DNA from: Ixodes scapularis
Lineage: Eukaryota > Arthropoda > Arachnida > Ixodida > Ixodidae
Direction: 5' to 3'
Length of the DNA stretch: 64,000 bases
Assembly (NCBI RefSeq): GCF_016920785.2
Contig: NW_024609839.1
Coordinates: 26,413,085 to 26,477,084, forward strand
The translations under genes and the position numbers were made by a program. Positions 22,766-33,536 of this stretch are shown here, in pieces. The number at the start of each line of letters is the position of its first letter. Within the stretch, counting starts at the first letter, position 1. The notes below the pieces were generated by a model. It worked only from the letters and a program-made list of their open reading frames with translations. It was not told where the DNA came from and made no database searches.

Positions 22766-23139
22766 AATTACTCTACCAGTGCTGCCCGGGCACTATACCC
22801 TAGTGTGGTTGCAGGGACAGAACCGGTTTCCACTCAAGGTTGGCCCTTGCGGCCTAAGAAGGTGAAAACGGAAGGAAGAGAGTGTAGAAGAAAAGAGAAA
22901 AAGGTGTCAGGAAAAGTGAAAGAAAGAAGAATAGGGTAGAAGAGGCGACTGACTGAATCATCCTTGTCGGGCCAAGCCAAGACACCCGTCTACGAGAAGC
23001 AGGGGCCGAAGCGGTGTATTGCCTCGCCCGGGGGGCCCCGAAGGGTCCAAACACACCCCGGGTTCAGCTCAACCACCAGGGTCCCCTTTTCAACGGACAC
23101 GGGTTAAGCCACGCACAGCCAGGCGTGGGTGGGGGAATC

Positions 23140-23356
23140 CACATGGCTCGGGGTTCGTAATGACGCCACGCACCAAGCACCTACTATAAAGTAGGTGCCC
23201 CCTGCGTGCGGGTATGGTGGCCCACGTGGCTGGGGTCCGTGGTGACGCTACTCACCAAGCACCTAGCACCTAAGGTGCAGGCGCCCCCTGCGGAGCTCGG
23301 GGTACGTGGAGATGCCACTCTCCAAACACCTGCTTTCACAGGTGCCCCCCTGCGGG
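23140..23356 (-). repeat. LINE-A 5' UTR: three tandem hairpin-bearing repeats
   Basis: Three 70-80-bp units each hold a hairpin followed by a CCCCCTGCG-type box. Stems are GCACCTAC/GTAGGTGC (23177-23198), GCACC/GGTGC (23262-23280) and CACCTG/CAGGTG (23327-23344). Stem sequences differ between units while pairing is kept. Tandem 5' repeats are typical of internal LINE promoters. The paired structure suggests a role of the RNA itself. Confidence 0.7.
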
Positions 23357-23368
23357 GTGCCACCACAC

Positions 23369-23597
23369 ATGATTTCTCGCATTAATGTACAGGCCTGGAA
23401 GGCGATCCCACCGCCATCTGTTGGCTCAGAATCGCATTAACCAAGGGTGGTGTTGCACCTTAACCGCTCATTGGATCATGGGCTCCTAGCGTTGGCCGCG
23501 TTCCTACCTTTGCTGGACGAAGTGATCTGAGCCGGAACGCAAAAGCTTCTATCTCTGGAATTTTCTATTCTACGCGACTTCGTCGGTCCCTTGGACT
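23369..23597. other. Spacer between head-to-head LINEs, probably part of the LINE-B 5' UTR
   Basis: No coding sequence. The exact 5' end of LINE-B could not be placed and no duplication matching its 3' flank was found. Confidence 0.4.
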
Positions 23598-25118
23598 TTG
23601 GGGTCTACTCGGACGGCAGGAGCTAGGGCAGCTCCCTGTACAGCAAGAGAAGGGATGCATGCTGGTATGTCTCTTTCCGAAAACGACATATCCATCACGG
23701 CAGCACAACACCAGGCCAGCAGCGCACTTGATGAATCCCAGGACTGCAGTCGATCTGTCTGCTCAGAGACCGCCAACATGGAGAGCGAAGATTCCAAAGG
23801 CGAATTGTGCAGATCCGGCAGAAAGCGCTGTCGTTTAAAGAACAGCGACTCGTCTCCAGACGTTCCGCAACAACCAAAGAAGCAAGATAACACCAGCCTC
23901 ACCGTCATCTTCGTTCCTGTGAAAGAGGAGACCAGACTTACAGCGCCCAACAGCCTGAAAGTTTCCGAAGCCCTGGAGAATTAAGTTCTGCCAAGAGTGC
24001 ATCATCCAAGTGCGCCCTAACGATCGGCTGAACCTGATCGCTGTTGATGTTCGCAACGGGCAGGCAGCGAAAACTCTACTGAACACTGCAATGCTCTGCG
24101 GTGTTCCAGTAAGACCCTACTCACCACTGTCAGGGCCCATTTCGTATGGTGTCATTCAAGGCGTCGACGCTGAAATCACGGAAGACGAGATTGCGCGCAA
24201 TCTTCGCGCTGAAGACACATGCTGCAAGATTGCCAACGTTCGGAGACTTGGACGCGGGAGTGCAAGATTGCCAACGTTCGGAGACTTGGACGCGGGAGTG
24301 CAAGATTGCCAACGTTCGGAGACTTGGACGCTCCCGCGTCGTGAAGGTCGCCTTCACCAGCACTAAGCTGCCAAGCTACGTGCTTCTAGGGCATGTTCGT
24401 TATCCAGTCTCACCGTTCACAGACAGACCGTTACAATGTCACAATTGTAACGGATTTGGCCATAAGAAAATCGCCTGCCAACGTCCGAAGGCCTGCTGCC
24501 GTTGTGGGCAACACCATGACGGGACGGGTGCTGAATGTCAGTCCACGACAGTGAAATGCGCCAACTGCAGTGGAAAGCACCAAGCCACATCACATGACTG
24601 TCCAAAATGGATTAAAGAGCGTGACATTATAGTGTACTTGAAGAAGAATTCAGTGGGATTCCGCGAAGCGAAGTCAGCCTTAGATCCCCAAAAGAGACAA
24701 AAAACTGGCACCGCTGAGATCATCATGCAAGACGAATCAGAGCCAACGATCTCGAATGCAGGCGCCAAAAGCTACGTTTCTGTAGTCGCTGAGGACTGTC
24801 AGAAAAAAATCGTTATCAACCAAGTACCACCGAATGATGTCCCAAGTGATGAAAGGCCAACGTCGTCCACGCAGCAACCTTTCTCGCGCGCGCTTCCAAG
24901 GCATTAGGCAACAAAACGAAGCACTGAAAGGAAAGAAAGCGACGAGACTTCAGGCTTACCCATCGCAACAACACTCGCCTGGGTCTCCATTATCAAGACA
25001 GTTGCAAACATATCCCTGGCAATATTGTCTAAATTTGAAGCCTCGTGGGCCCGGGCAATTGCTACAGTTTTGCAGGCAATGCTTCCCCTTCTGGGGGCAT
25101 GCTAGGGGGACCAAGTAA
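23598..25118 (+). pseudogene. LINE-B ORF1 (Gag-like), frameshifted by a tandem duplication
   Basis: An acidic, Ser-rich N-terminal part (23598-23984) stops at a TAA. The frame resumes one base off with ECIIQVRPNDRLNLIAVDV. At 24232-24340 a 38-bp unit (TGCAAGATTGCCAACGTTCG...) is present nearly three times. The extra 76 bp shift the frame again. After it, three knuckles follow: CHNCNGFGHKKIAC (about 24437), CCRCGQHHDGTGAEC and CANCSGKHQATSHDC. A further frame change near 24900 leads to the hydrophobic C-terminal part ending in a TVLQAMLPLLG-type motif near 25100. Removing the two extra repeat units would restore IANVRRLGRSRVVK. Confidence 0.78.
24232..24340. repeat. 38-bp tandem repeat, about 2.8 copies, inside LINE-B ORF1
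   Basis: Each unit runs TGCAAGATTGCCAACGTTCG to GAGACTTGGACGCGGGAG and the copies are essentially identical. 38 is not a multiple of three, so the array disrupts ORF1. Identity of the units implies a recent origin. Confidence 0.92.
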
Positions 25119-25204
25119 CGCAAATGCGCAACACCGTGGGCAGAAGACCCTGAACAGACAAAGAGCTCCAATATCTCGCCAAAAGAATAGCACTCGTCAA
25201 CAAA

Positions 25205-28200
25205 GGCGCAGTCCAGCGTTTCCTTTCATTCTTCAATGGAACGTAAATGGCTGCGCACGCGCCTACCAGGGTTGCGCGAATCTTTGAAAACTGAGCGTGC
25301 TGACGTCCTGGCTCTTCAAGAAACGAATGTCGTACCTGGAGAAGAGCGCCTCTCTCCATATGTGTTCTACCACAGTGCCCCCATAAATCCAAATGATAGG
25401 TCACGAGTGGCGATACTTGTACGTGACGATGTATATCATAACCCCATAGACCTTTCGGATTTGAATTCGGCCATGAAGGAGTACTCCGGCGTGATTGTTA
25501 GAATAAAAGGATACGAAACAACGATTGTTTAAGCTTACATCACGCCACATGGAGTCTGGAACACAAAAGTGCTGGAAGAGATTAAGGGGTTGTCCGGTCG
25601 AAACCGGAAGTACTTAAGTTCTTGCGCTCGTTACGTCGAGGGAGCCTTCATATAGACAAACGTCATTTTTATTTTGATATATGATCTCCCGTTATTAATT
25701 AAACCTTTCATGATCCTACGTACGAAACTGCACCCTGAATTTCGCCAGTGTCAATGGCTGAGATCCGTAGGTGCTACGTGACGTCACAAAACGCAAAGGT
25801 TTGTAAGATGGTAGGGATAAAAAGCGTTGGTCGATGGATATCTTGTATTTTGTTTCGAATTATATAGTCTCCTAGACAGTACCCTACTGAAATACGGTTC
25901 TTTTATTGATGTTCCTAAGCACGTGCAAGAAAAGTCGCGCCTTTTAGCAGGATATTACTCGCAGACAGCCATAAGCTTCGAGCAAACGTATGTCGTTTCG
26001 CGCAAACACAACTGCGACGGACGCCGATCGAACTAGGGGCGCTTGCAAAGCAAAGGATGCGGATTTCGCCTCTGAAGCGGCACCTAGGTACACGAAGCGG
26101 CATCTGGGTACACATTTCGGCGGATCCACTGGATCGGTGATGAGGCTGCGGGTCATTCCCTCAGAGGCGACGTCCGCGGGTCGAAGGCAAACGGCGAACG
26201 TACCGCTCAAATGCATGTCGGACTCGTCACTTGACTTGGACGAGCTTGGTGAATCGTAGCTACGCTCCATTTTCTCACGCGGGTCAAACAGATATCGGGC
26301 TGCACGAGTGCTAAATACAACTTCTCGTATCATTTCGAGATGGCCAAGCTGTTGGTTTCGGTTTCGCTGCGTAATCAAGGTCTGTTCGATTTGGCCAGGA
26401 AGTTCTTAACTATAGTCGGGTACAAGTCAAGAAGGTAGCGGCAAATGCCCTCAAAGGGAATCTTTGCATTTCGATGATAGGTTCGCGGCATCAGGATGAT
26501 TTTGCGTCGGGAGTCACTGGCGGCAGCGCGCGGTCGGTATACCGGTCACTTCGAAGACGAAGGCCTGACGATAGCGTCTTGGCCAAGACAATTATCGACC
26601 GTAACTTTGGCGTCAAGTTGAAGCGAGAATCGGCAAAAAAAAAAAAAAAGCCGATTCTCGGTGTTTTTTTTAGGCCCGTTAGTAAGCGTCCACAGACACC
26701 AGCGGACAAAGCGTGCAGTATTATGCTCAGCTACGGGGACATGCGAGTGCCAACGCACTAAATCCCAGACCTCTACAATGTATCGGAGTCGTCAATAAGC
26801 ATCCAAGAGCAACTGAAGGCGGAGACTATCAAGACGGCAATACCTTTCCCGTGTCTGTAAGTAAGAATATCAACACTGTGGATCCCCACATAGCATCAAA
26901 AAGAAATAATTTACGTGAGCCAATATTTCAACACTCACCACAGGGAGCCAAACCTACGCGAGCAGGTGCCTAAAACGCTTTTAGAATATCATAATCAAGC
27001 AAACTCCCACCCTCAGTTAGGATCTCAATTCCGCGTCCACCGCGGGTACGTTATTATCATAAATGATAGGAAATGCAACCTCCGTATCGGCGTTATTGTT
27101 AAAGATCGCAGACATTTGAGCAAGCGCTGCGAAAAATGGCACCGCGAGCAGAGACGGACGAGGAGTTCTGCTATCGCCGTCTGCTCTTGTCGTCTGCTTC
27201 TGCACGGACGCTGAACAGAGTCCGGAGCCGTTGCAAGATTTTGAGGAACTGGGTCTGAACTCGCTCAGAACTGGGATGAATCGAACGAACCAGTGCAGCG
27301 GTCGTGCAACTTACGGTTGAATCGAATGCACCAGTTCCTGCACTGCTGCACTAGTTCAGCCAGTTCAGGCGAATCGAACAGACCTAAATTGACTGATCCG
27401 ATTTGGGCGAGGAGTGGGTGGACGTAGTTTAATATCGTTGGCACAGCATCACACCTCAGCTTACAAGCCTTCTGTCCGCTGAGAGCTCAGCTCGTAGCTT
27501 TCTTCTGCGAGACGATTGCTGCATAAGCAGGATCTCGATCTGGACGGGAACCCAGTCCCTACGCACGACGACGATCCACTTTGCTCGTCACTGCACGTCT
27601 CGCGGAAAAGTGTGGAACGTCATGTCTTGGCTCGCATGTGCTGCCCGGTGGTTGTGGCACCCAACCGCGCAACAAAAATCTCACCCAACCACGAAACAAG
27701 TCCAGCACAACAACAAAAACGAAGCACGCTGAAGCGTTCACTCGCAGGCAAACAACGAGACAAAAATGCTCGCTTTGTGTTTTGTGACGTCAGAGCTTCA
27801 ATGTGGCCAACGAAACCAGCGTTTACGCTAGAATGCGATATGAGCAGTATAAACTCAATTACTCACGCAGAGGGGCATATAAAATTCGGATATCGCACGT
27901 ACGATGCTTCTCGAGGCAATAACAATGATATTCAATTGTTTTCTCGAATACAAAATTTGACCGGACAATCCCTTTAAAAAGAGAAGCCGCGGTCAGCTTA
28001 TCATCTGCGGAGATTTTAATGCTCACAACGAGACTTGGGGTGGTAGACGAACGGACGCCAGAGGACGACAGCTAGAGGCTACCATGGCAGAGATTCAACT
28101 TCGAGCTCTAAACGATGAGTCCTCCACATTTCGTAGGAAGGGGCTCAGCCCCACTACTATCGACCTGACATTGGTGTCCTCCGAAATATTAGGGTTATGG

Positions 28201-31200
28201 GCGGCTCGACCTGACACAGAGGGAAGTGACCACGTGCCTATCAGAGTGACACATCCAACTACAAGCCCCAAAAACGTAAAAACCTGTAAGGTGACGAACT
28301 GGGATTTATTTCGTCAGCATGTTGCTACCACCATTGAGAGTGGCAACTATGCAGATCTAACATCTTGTATTGCGGAGTGCCTGCGACTTGCCACGCGCTC
28401 CGTCACGGTGCCCGTTACATGCCCTGCACCTGACTTGGAATGGCTAAATCTCCGCGCAGCCCGACGACAGGCACAGCGAAGGGCACTTAGCACGGACGCC
28501 TCATGGGACTGGACGCGCTACAACCGGATCGACGCTAAATGTAGACGACATACGAAAAAACTTCAAAGATGGCAATGGAGACACGGATGCGCATCGCTCG
28601 GCGGTGCTGGTGGTGGTAGACGTGCTTGGAGACTCGCTCGAGCCCTCGGCGGTGCGAAAATTCCGCGTCATCCTATTGCAGCTCTTGCAATCGAGTCCGG
28701 TTGGCCCATGGCAGTGGTGGCGGAGGCATTAGCGGACGAATTTTCGCGGCAGTCATCCACTCCGTTACAGTACCGGGAACAGTTAGGACGACTACCTCAA
28801 GTTCCACTCACCGAAGATCAAAATAACGAGGCAATGTTGGCGAGCCAATCCGATTTCACTCTGGCGGAGCTCTCTGAAGCCCTTCACAAGCGTAACAAAA
28901 AGAGTGCTCCAGGACCGGATGGTATAACCTACCAAGCGCTCCGAAACGTCGATCCTGCCTACCACCTTGATGTTCTTGAAAAACTGAACCTGGTATGGAC
29001 AACCGGCATCATTCCTGACGCATGGAAGGAGTCAACTATCATCCCAATACTCAAACAAGGAAAACCTGCCGCGCTGCCGTCGTCTTACAGACCAGTGTCA
29101 CTTACAAGTTGTGTAGGCAAACTACTTGAACGGATGGTCCTTCGCCGTCTCACCTGGTTATTGGATAGGATGAAAGCGTTTCCACCAGAACTAGCAGGCT
29201 TTCGAGCAAAAAGGTGCACCGGCGATGCCATTGGAGATATTGCGTCAACCCTCGAGGAGGCAAGAGCAACAGGGAAGATTGTACACTGTGTGTTTTTAGA
29301 CATCAGTCGTGCATTTGACACTCTCCCTCACTTCACCATCATCCACCGGCTGAAGCAACTCGGAATTGGTGGACGGATTCTTTCCTTTATCAAGGCGTTC
29401 CTTTCTGGACGAACCATCCGCGTCAAAGTGCCTAAGTCAAAGTGTCAAAGTGCCTAAGTCTCACCACGTCCAACAAACCGAGGAGTTCCTCAAGGCAGCG
29501 TGTTGAGCCCCATTCTTTTCAACATAGCGATGGCTACCCTCCCTGGTTGCTTGCCAACAAGACACTCCAATCTCCGTACAAGAATGGCCATATACGCGGA
29601 TGATGGTGCCATTTGGTGCGTCGGACCCTCGAAGAACGCGATCGCAATTCGCAATCGCCTTCAAGTGGCCGTTGATGCCACGGCGCTAATGATATCGAGA
29701 TTGGGCCTTACCCCCTCAGCTGAAAAAACAGCTTCACTTCTATACCTCCAGCAGGTCGAGCACCACAAAACGCACTGCAGCTGAAACTTGCTGGGATGCC
29801 ACTCAGAAGGGTTAGACAGCACACCTATCTCGGAGTTGTTTTGGATGACCGCGTGACTTGGAGGCCAGAAGTTCGTAGGACACTGGGTCGATGCCGACGG
29901 CTCTTGCGAGTCATACGACAACTTGGAGGATGCTCTTGGGTCGCTTCACAAAGTGCCCTTCTCCAACTTTATAAGGGTCTCATAATGTCCAGGCTCCTGT
30001 ACTCGCTCCCTCTTTTAGCCATTGGAAGAGCCCAAATTAGAGAACTTGACACATTCCACCGAATCGCTCTTCGCAGCTGCTTGGGGCTCCCCCTTCGGCG
30101 GAAAATATTGCGACACTTGTGTCTTCCGAGGAATGGCCGCTTTCCCTAAGACTGGAGAAGAGAGCCATGCGCAACATTAGTCGCATGAGTGCTGTACCAT
30201 ATGAGTCTAGCATCCGATCTCACCTTCGGGCTAGACAAAACTCTCACCTGGGGCATTTGATAGTGCGATTCGATCGACAGATTGGAGGACCTGGAGAGTT
30301 CCTTCCTTCTTTGCCTCCGCACTCGACACGTTCACCACTGGTGATATGCGAAAGTCTACCTCTTCGACAGCGAAAAGCAAATGTACTGACAACTGTTGCA
30401 AAGTCAGCTGCTCTAGAACGCCTAGATGACGACTACAAGGACTGGCTTCAGGTATATACAGACGCATCCATCAACAAGGCCAAGAAGACAGCAACAGTTG
30501 CAATCACAATTCCAGAAATGGACTTTGATGTTGCTGGACGACTCAACTTTGTGACGTCATCAACAACGGCAGAGCTGGTGGCAATTTGGGGAGCACTTGA
30601 GTCTATCAAGGACATTACGTTGCCCACTAAGGCTGTAATTTTAACCGACTCTAAATGTGCACTCTAACAGCTCCAACGAACAGATAAACGCACGCCACTA
30701 CGGGCAAGAGTTGCATTAGAGGCTCGAACAGTGGAGGATCTGGGGTGGACCCTCGCCATGCAGTGGATTCCATCTCATGTTGGAATTTCCGGCAATGAGC
30801 GAGAAAACACACTGGCTGCAAGGGCCCATGACGATCAGGCGCCGACGTTTCTCTTGGACCGATTCAATGAGGCGCATCGATTAATTCACGATGAGCTTCA
30901 GCAATTTCACCCACATCCTGGAGTGGCAATTGGCAAGCCGCCTCCAACGATTCCTCGGAACCTTCTACGCGCCGACGCCTCACTGCTACACAGACTCCGG
31001 GCTGGGTGTCCGTACACGGGAAAGCGGCTTCACATGATGGGCCGCAAAAAAGACCCCAACTGCCCAGACTGTGGGGATCCAGAAGATTCGGAGCACGCGC
31101 TCCTGTTGTGCCCTGCTCATGAAGAACCCAGAAGAACGCTTCTTCAGAGTTACGCCCAACCAGGACTTGTACATGCCACTGTCAGCGACATATTGAATCC

Positions 31201-31285
31201 GGAGGGTCACCGGGGAGCGACAGAAAGAGCGTTCCGTGCACTTCTAAGATTCCTTCGAGAAACAGGTCTTGAAGACAGACTTTGA
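25205..31285 (+). pseudogene. LINE-B ORF2 (endonuclease, RT, RNase H), interrupted
   Basis: The endonuclease opens FILQWNVNG, shifts frame, and continues with LQETNV, then VAILVRDDV. After the insertion it resumes with LIICGDFNAHNETWGGRRTD and GSDHVPI. RT (28880-29750) has PGPDGITYQAL, SSYRPVSLTSCVGKLLE, FLDISRAFDTL, RGVPQGSVLSPILFN and the catalytic IYADD. A TAA interrupts RT at 29455-29457 beside a local TCAAAGTGCCTAAG duplication. RNase H (30430-30830) has YTDAS, AELVAIWGAL, LTDSKCAL and WIPSHVGISGNEREN, where the usual Asp of GNEKAD is Asn. An in-frame TAA falls at 30665-30667. The C-terminal knuckle is CPDCGDPEDSEHALLLC. Frames also change near 29775 and 30130. Confidence 0.85.
25586..27973. 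mobile_element. 2388-bp TTAA-flanked DNA transposon, Kolobok-like, inserted in LINE-B
   Basis: TTAA lies at 25582-25585 and 27974-27977. The ends read GGGGTTGTCCGGTC and, reversed, AGGGATTGTCCGGTC. A TTAA duplication with purine-purine-G termini fits Kolobok better than piggyBac, whose ends start with C. Removing the element with one TTAA restores the LINE-B frame exactly (EEIKKRSRG), so the boundaries are secure. The interior has no recognised transposase. Coding-like pieces occur at 26762-26856 (plus, ending at a GTAAGT donor) and about 25944-26470 (minus). A hairpin (CGAGAATCGGC arms around A15) lies at 26624-26660. Confidence 0.8.
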
Positions 31286-31770
31286 CTTTACTAGGGAGTC
31301 GGTCAGATGCCGGTAATTGGTCACGTTTTCAGCGAATCAGTGACTAGAGAGTTTTAACATCGCGGTGCCGTTTCTGCTGCTGCGTTGCCGGGGCAGGGCT
31401 GGGGCCGCACCGGAGAAGGAGGAGGGGCGACGTTTTGGCCGGCCGTCATGTGGGTACCGAGCTGGAACAAAAACTCCGAGGCAGTAAGGCACGGAGGAAG
31501 GATGGAGCGTTTCCTTGCGGCCGGTTCAAGGTCTGCTCCCGGCGTGGCGGGGACGGTGACATTATTGCGGTGGCGCTTTGCTGAACATTTTATGTCCCTT
31601 CTTGAGCCTCTCTGCATAGCACTCACAGTATGCAAAGATTGCCCTTTTTCTCATTCTTTTACTCTCTCCTATTCCCCTTTTCATCCCCTTCCCTAATCCA
31701 CCAGGTAGTGACTCGCCCCATCAACGGAGGCCCACAATCTCCTGGTGTCCACCCTTTCCCGTCACCCCAG

Positions 31771-31799
31771 AAAACAAACAAACAAACAAACAAACAAAA
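31771..31799 (+). repeat. (CAAA)n tail of LINE-B
   Basis: AAAACAAACAAAC... directly precedes the MITE at 31800 and ends the LINE-B 3' UTR. Simple-repeat tails of this type mark the 3' end of many non-LTR elements. Confidence 0.8.
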
Positions 31800-31948
31800 C
31801 GTTCATTCACACTGGAAGCGGATCCGCGTTCGCAAAGCGGTTGCGAACGCGGTTGTATAAAGATTTAGTTAAATTGCACTGGATCTTCATACAACGGCGT
31901 TCTCCACCGCTTTGCGAACGCGGATCCGCTTCCAGCGTGAATGAGCGG
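31800..31948. mobile_element. 149-bp palindromic MITE
   Basis: The left arm (TTCATTCACACTGGAAGCGG then ATCCGCGTTCGCAAAGCGG) is mirrored by the right arm (CCGCTTTGCGAACGCGGATC then CGCTTCCAGCGTGAATGA) with one mismatch over 38 bp. It abuts the LINE-B tail, so LINE-B may have inserted at its edge. No target duplication was found. Confidence 0.7.
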
Positions 31949-32155
31949 TAAGACAAATCGTCGGACACGAGAGTTTTCTAGCAGTTTTGTCTTATCTGCC
32001 TTAATTTCTTACCCGACATCGGCACGACTCACGAGACTGCTCCGTTTCACCCTACGTTGGACTGCGACATAGGACCGCGACGGACGCCACCAGGCACCGG
32101 GCACCGGACCCTAAAGTCGCGTGGCACACGTGGAATGCTGGATTGGCTAAGGTGG
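31949..32155. other. No gene seen
   Basis: Short spacer between the MITE and the hAT element. Confidence 0.4.
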
Positions 32156-32163
32156 CTTGTAAT

Positions 32164-33390
32164 TAGTGATGGGACGAATCACCGGAGATTCGGATTCGGA
32201 CAGATTCGGAAATTTCCGAACTTCCCGCGACGAATATTCGGCAGATTCGGAGATTCGTCCGATTCGCCGCTGGTTGAAGACGGCAGCAACGGCAGCGTGA
32301 ATCTTGTCGTAAAGCTCGCGAACGCGGTCAGTTGTGTTTCTTTTTAGGTACTGTTATTGCATATAACCAGATTTCGTCTCGTTTATTTCAACGTAATGGT
32401 ATGTACTGTACTGTCATTCTAAACCCTGGCACACGCCCAGATCCAGCTGAGTTGATCGGTGTGGTTGACGTAGGCCTAACCAATGCACGGTCTCGGTTTC
32501 TGTGCGGTTTCGCGGTGATCGGTAAAATGTAGCGAAATGCTGCGTATTATACATAATGTGGCGCAATGCGTGCACAATAAATATATTCAGGCAAGGAAAT
32601 GATTCGTGTCCTTCTCTAGACCTGCGTATGTCTGTACCTGTAAGGCGCGAGAGCGAGATGAAGTTGCTCGTCACAACTTCGACCGCGTACCGTCCTCGGC
32701 AGCAAGTTTTGCTTACATGAACTTTATTTGGTGAAAAAGAAACACAACACAGGGGTGTTCAACGCGGAAACAAACACTACTAAATCGGATATCATTAACC
32801 AGAAAGGTACAAATGCAGTGCGGGAGATTAATAGTACAGCGCAAGGAGTTTCAGGCTGTTTCCTGCGTTCCGATAACAACACGTCAGTGGACACACGTTG
32901 GCGATAATCGATCCGAACATACTCACTTGAGTGGTGTGTGCCAGTATAACCGTAATTATGGACATGAAATGTGTCTGTACCGAACAGCACGCACGGCATC
33001 GATCTCTTGCGGCAATGAAAACATGCACTTGTATTTCCACGTGCTACAAGCATGCCTATTTTGGTCACAATCCGAAACCGAAACCAATTTTCCCGCGATA
33101 CCAGCCGGTACCGTTCGACAAACATCCAAAATAATATAAACAAGGCGGGACATTTTATTTATTACTATGATATTATATTACAATATTATTTTGTGCGCTT
33201 TGTAGAATTTAGTGAATTTAATATTACAAAAATTGAAACACTCATCAACGTGATCTGGCCACCATGGCAACGCTCCGAATCTTTCCGAACTTTTCCGAAT
33301 CGCTTGAGATTCGGCTACTCTTCCGAATCTTTCCGAATCTCCAGATTCGGCTCCGAATTTCGATTCGGATAAAGATTCGTCCCATCACTA
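32164..33390. mobile_element. 1227-bp non-autonomous hAT transposon
   Basis: The ends are TAGTGATGGGACGAATC and its reverse, GATTCGTCCCATCACTA. The 8-bp sequence CTTGTAAT is duplicated perfectly at 32156-32163 and 33391-33398. Eight-bp duplications and TAGTG-type ends are diagnostic of the hAT superfamily. ATTCGG/CCGAAT words are iterated within about 110 bp of each end, probable transposase-binding sites. The interior frames (32724-33143 minus; 32813-33139 plus) lack a BED finger or hAT catalytic motif, so the element needs a transposase in trans. Confidence 0.88.
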
Positions 33391-33536
33391 CTTGTAATGT
33401 CTGCTGTGGTACATCGTGGGGTGAAACTGGCTGTTGTTGCCGAAGCCAGAGAGATGGCGCCACGGGTTCCACCAGTGGTGCTGCCGTATTTCCCGGGTCA
33501 TATTGACTTTTCTGTTACACCGAGAAATTACTTCCA

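Larger units (their letters stand above)
17498..23368 (-). mobile_element. LINE-A: nearly full-length I-group non-LTR retrotransposon, antisense
   Basis: The element occupies about 17511-23356 and is flanked by GTGCCACCACAC at 17498-17509 and 23357-23368, a 12-bp target-site duplication. Its 3' end (left side here) has a short (TCA)n tail. From its 5' end it contains a UTR with three hairpin repeats, an ORF1 with zinc knuckles, and an ORF2 with endonuclease, reverse transcriptase, RNase H and a C-terminal zinc knuckle. RNase H places it among the I-group LINEs. Both ORFs are interrupted by frameshifts and stops, so it cannot mobilise itself. Full length with a preserved duplication suggests moderately recent insertion. 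Confidence 0.85.
23575..31799 (+). mobile_element. LINE-B: I-group non-LTR retrotransposon, split by a TTAA transposon
   Basis: ORF1 with three zinc knuckles is followed by an ORF2 with endonuclease, RT, RNase H and C-terminal zinc knuckle, a 3' UTR of about 480 bp and a (CAAA)n tail (31771-31799). A 2388-bp DNA transposon (25586-27973) interrupts the endonuclease. Without it the LINE is about 5.8 kb, close to LINE-A, but its tail and 3' UTR differ, so it is a separate family. Many frameshifts and stops show it is dead. The 5' boundary is approximate. Confidence 0.82.

Noticed and set aside
25586..27973. piggyBac assignment for the TTAA element
   Set aside because: Termini are GGG/AGG and not C-initial; Kolobok fits the ends better, though no transposase is present to decide.
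32724..33143. 139-residue ORF inside the hAT element
   Set aside because: No BED finger, DDE region or dimerisation motif, and it overlaps equally long frames on the other strand.
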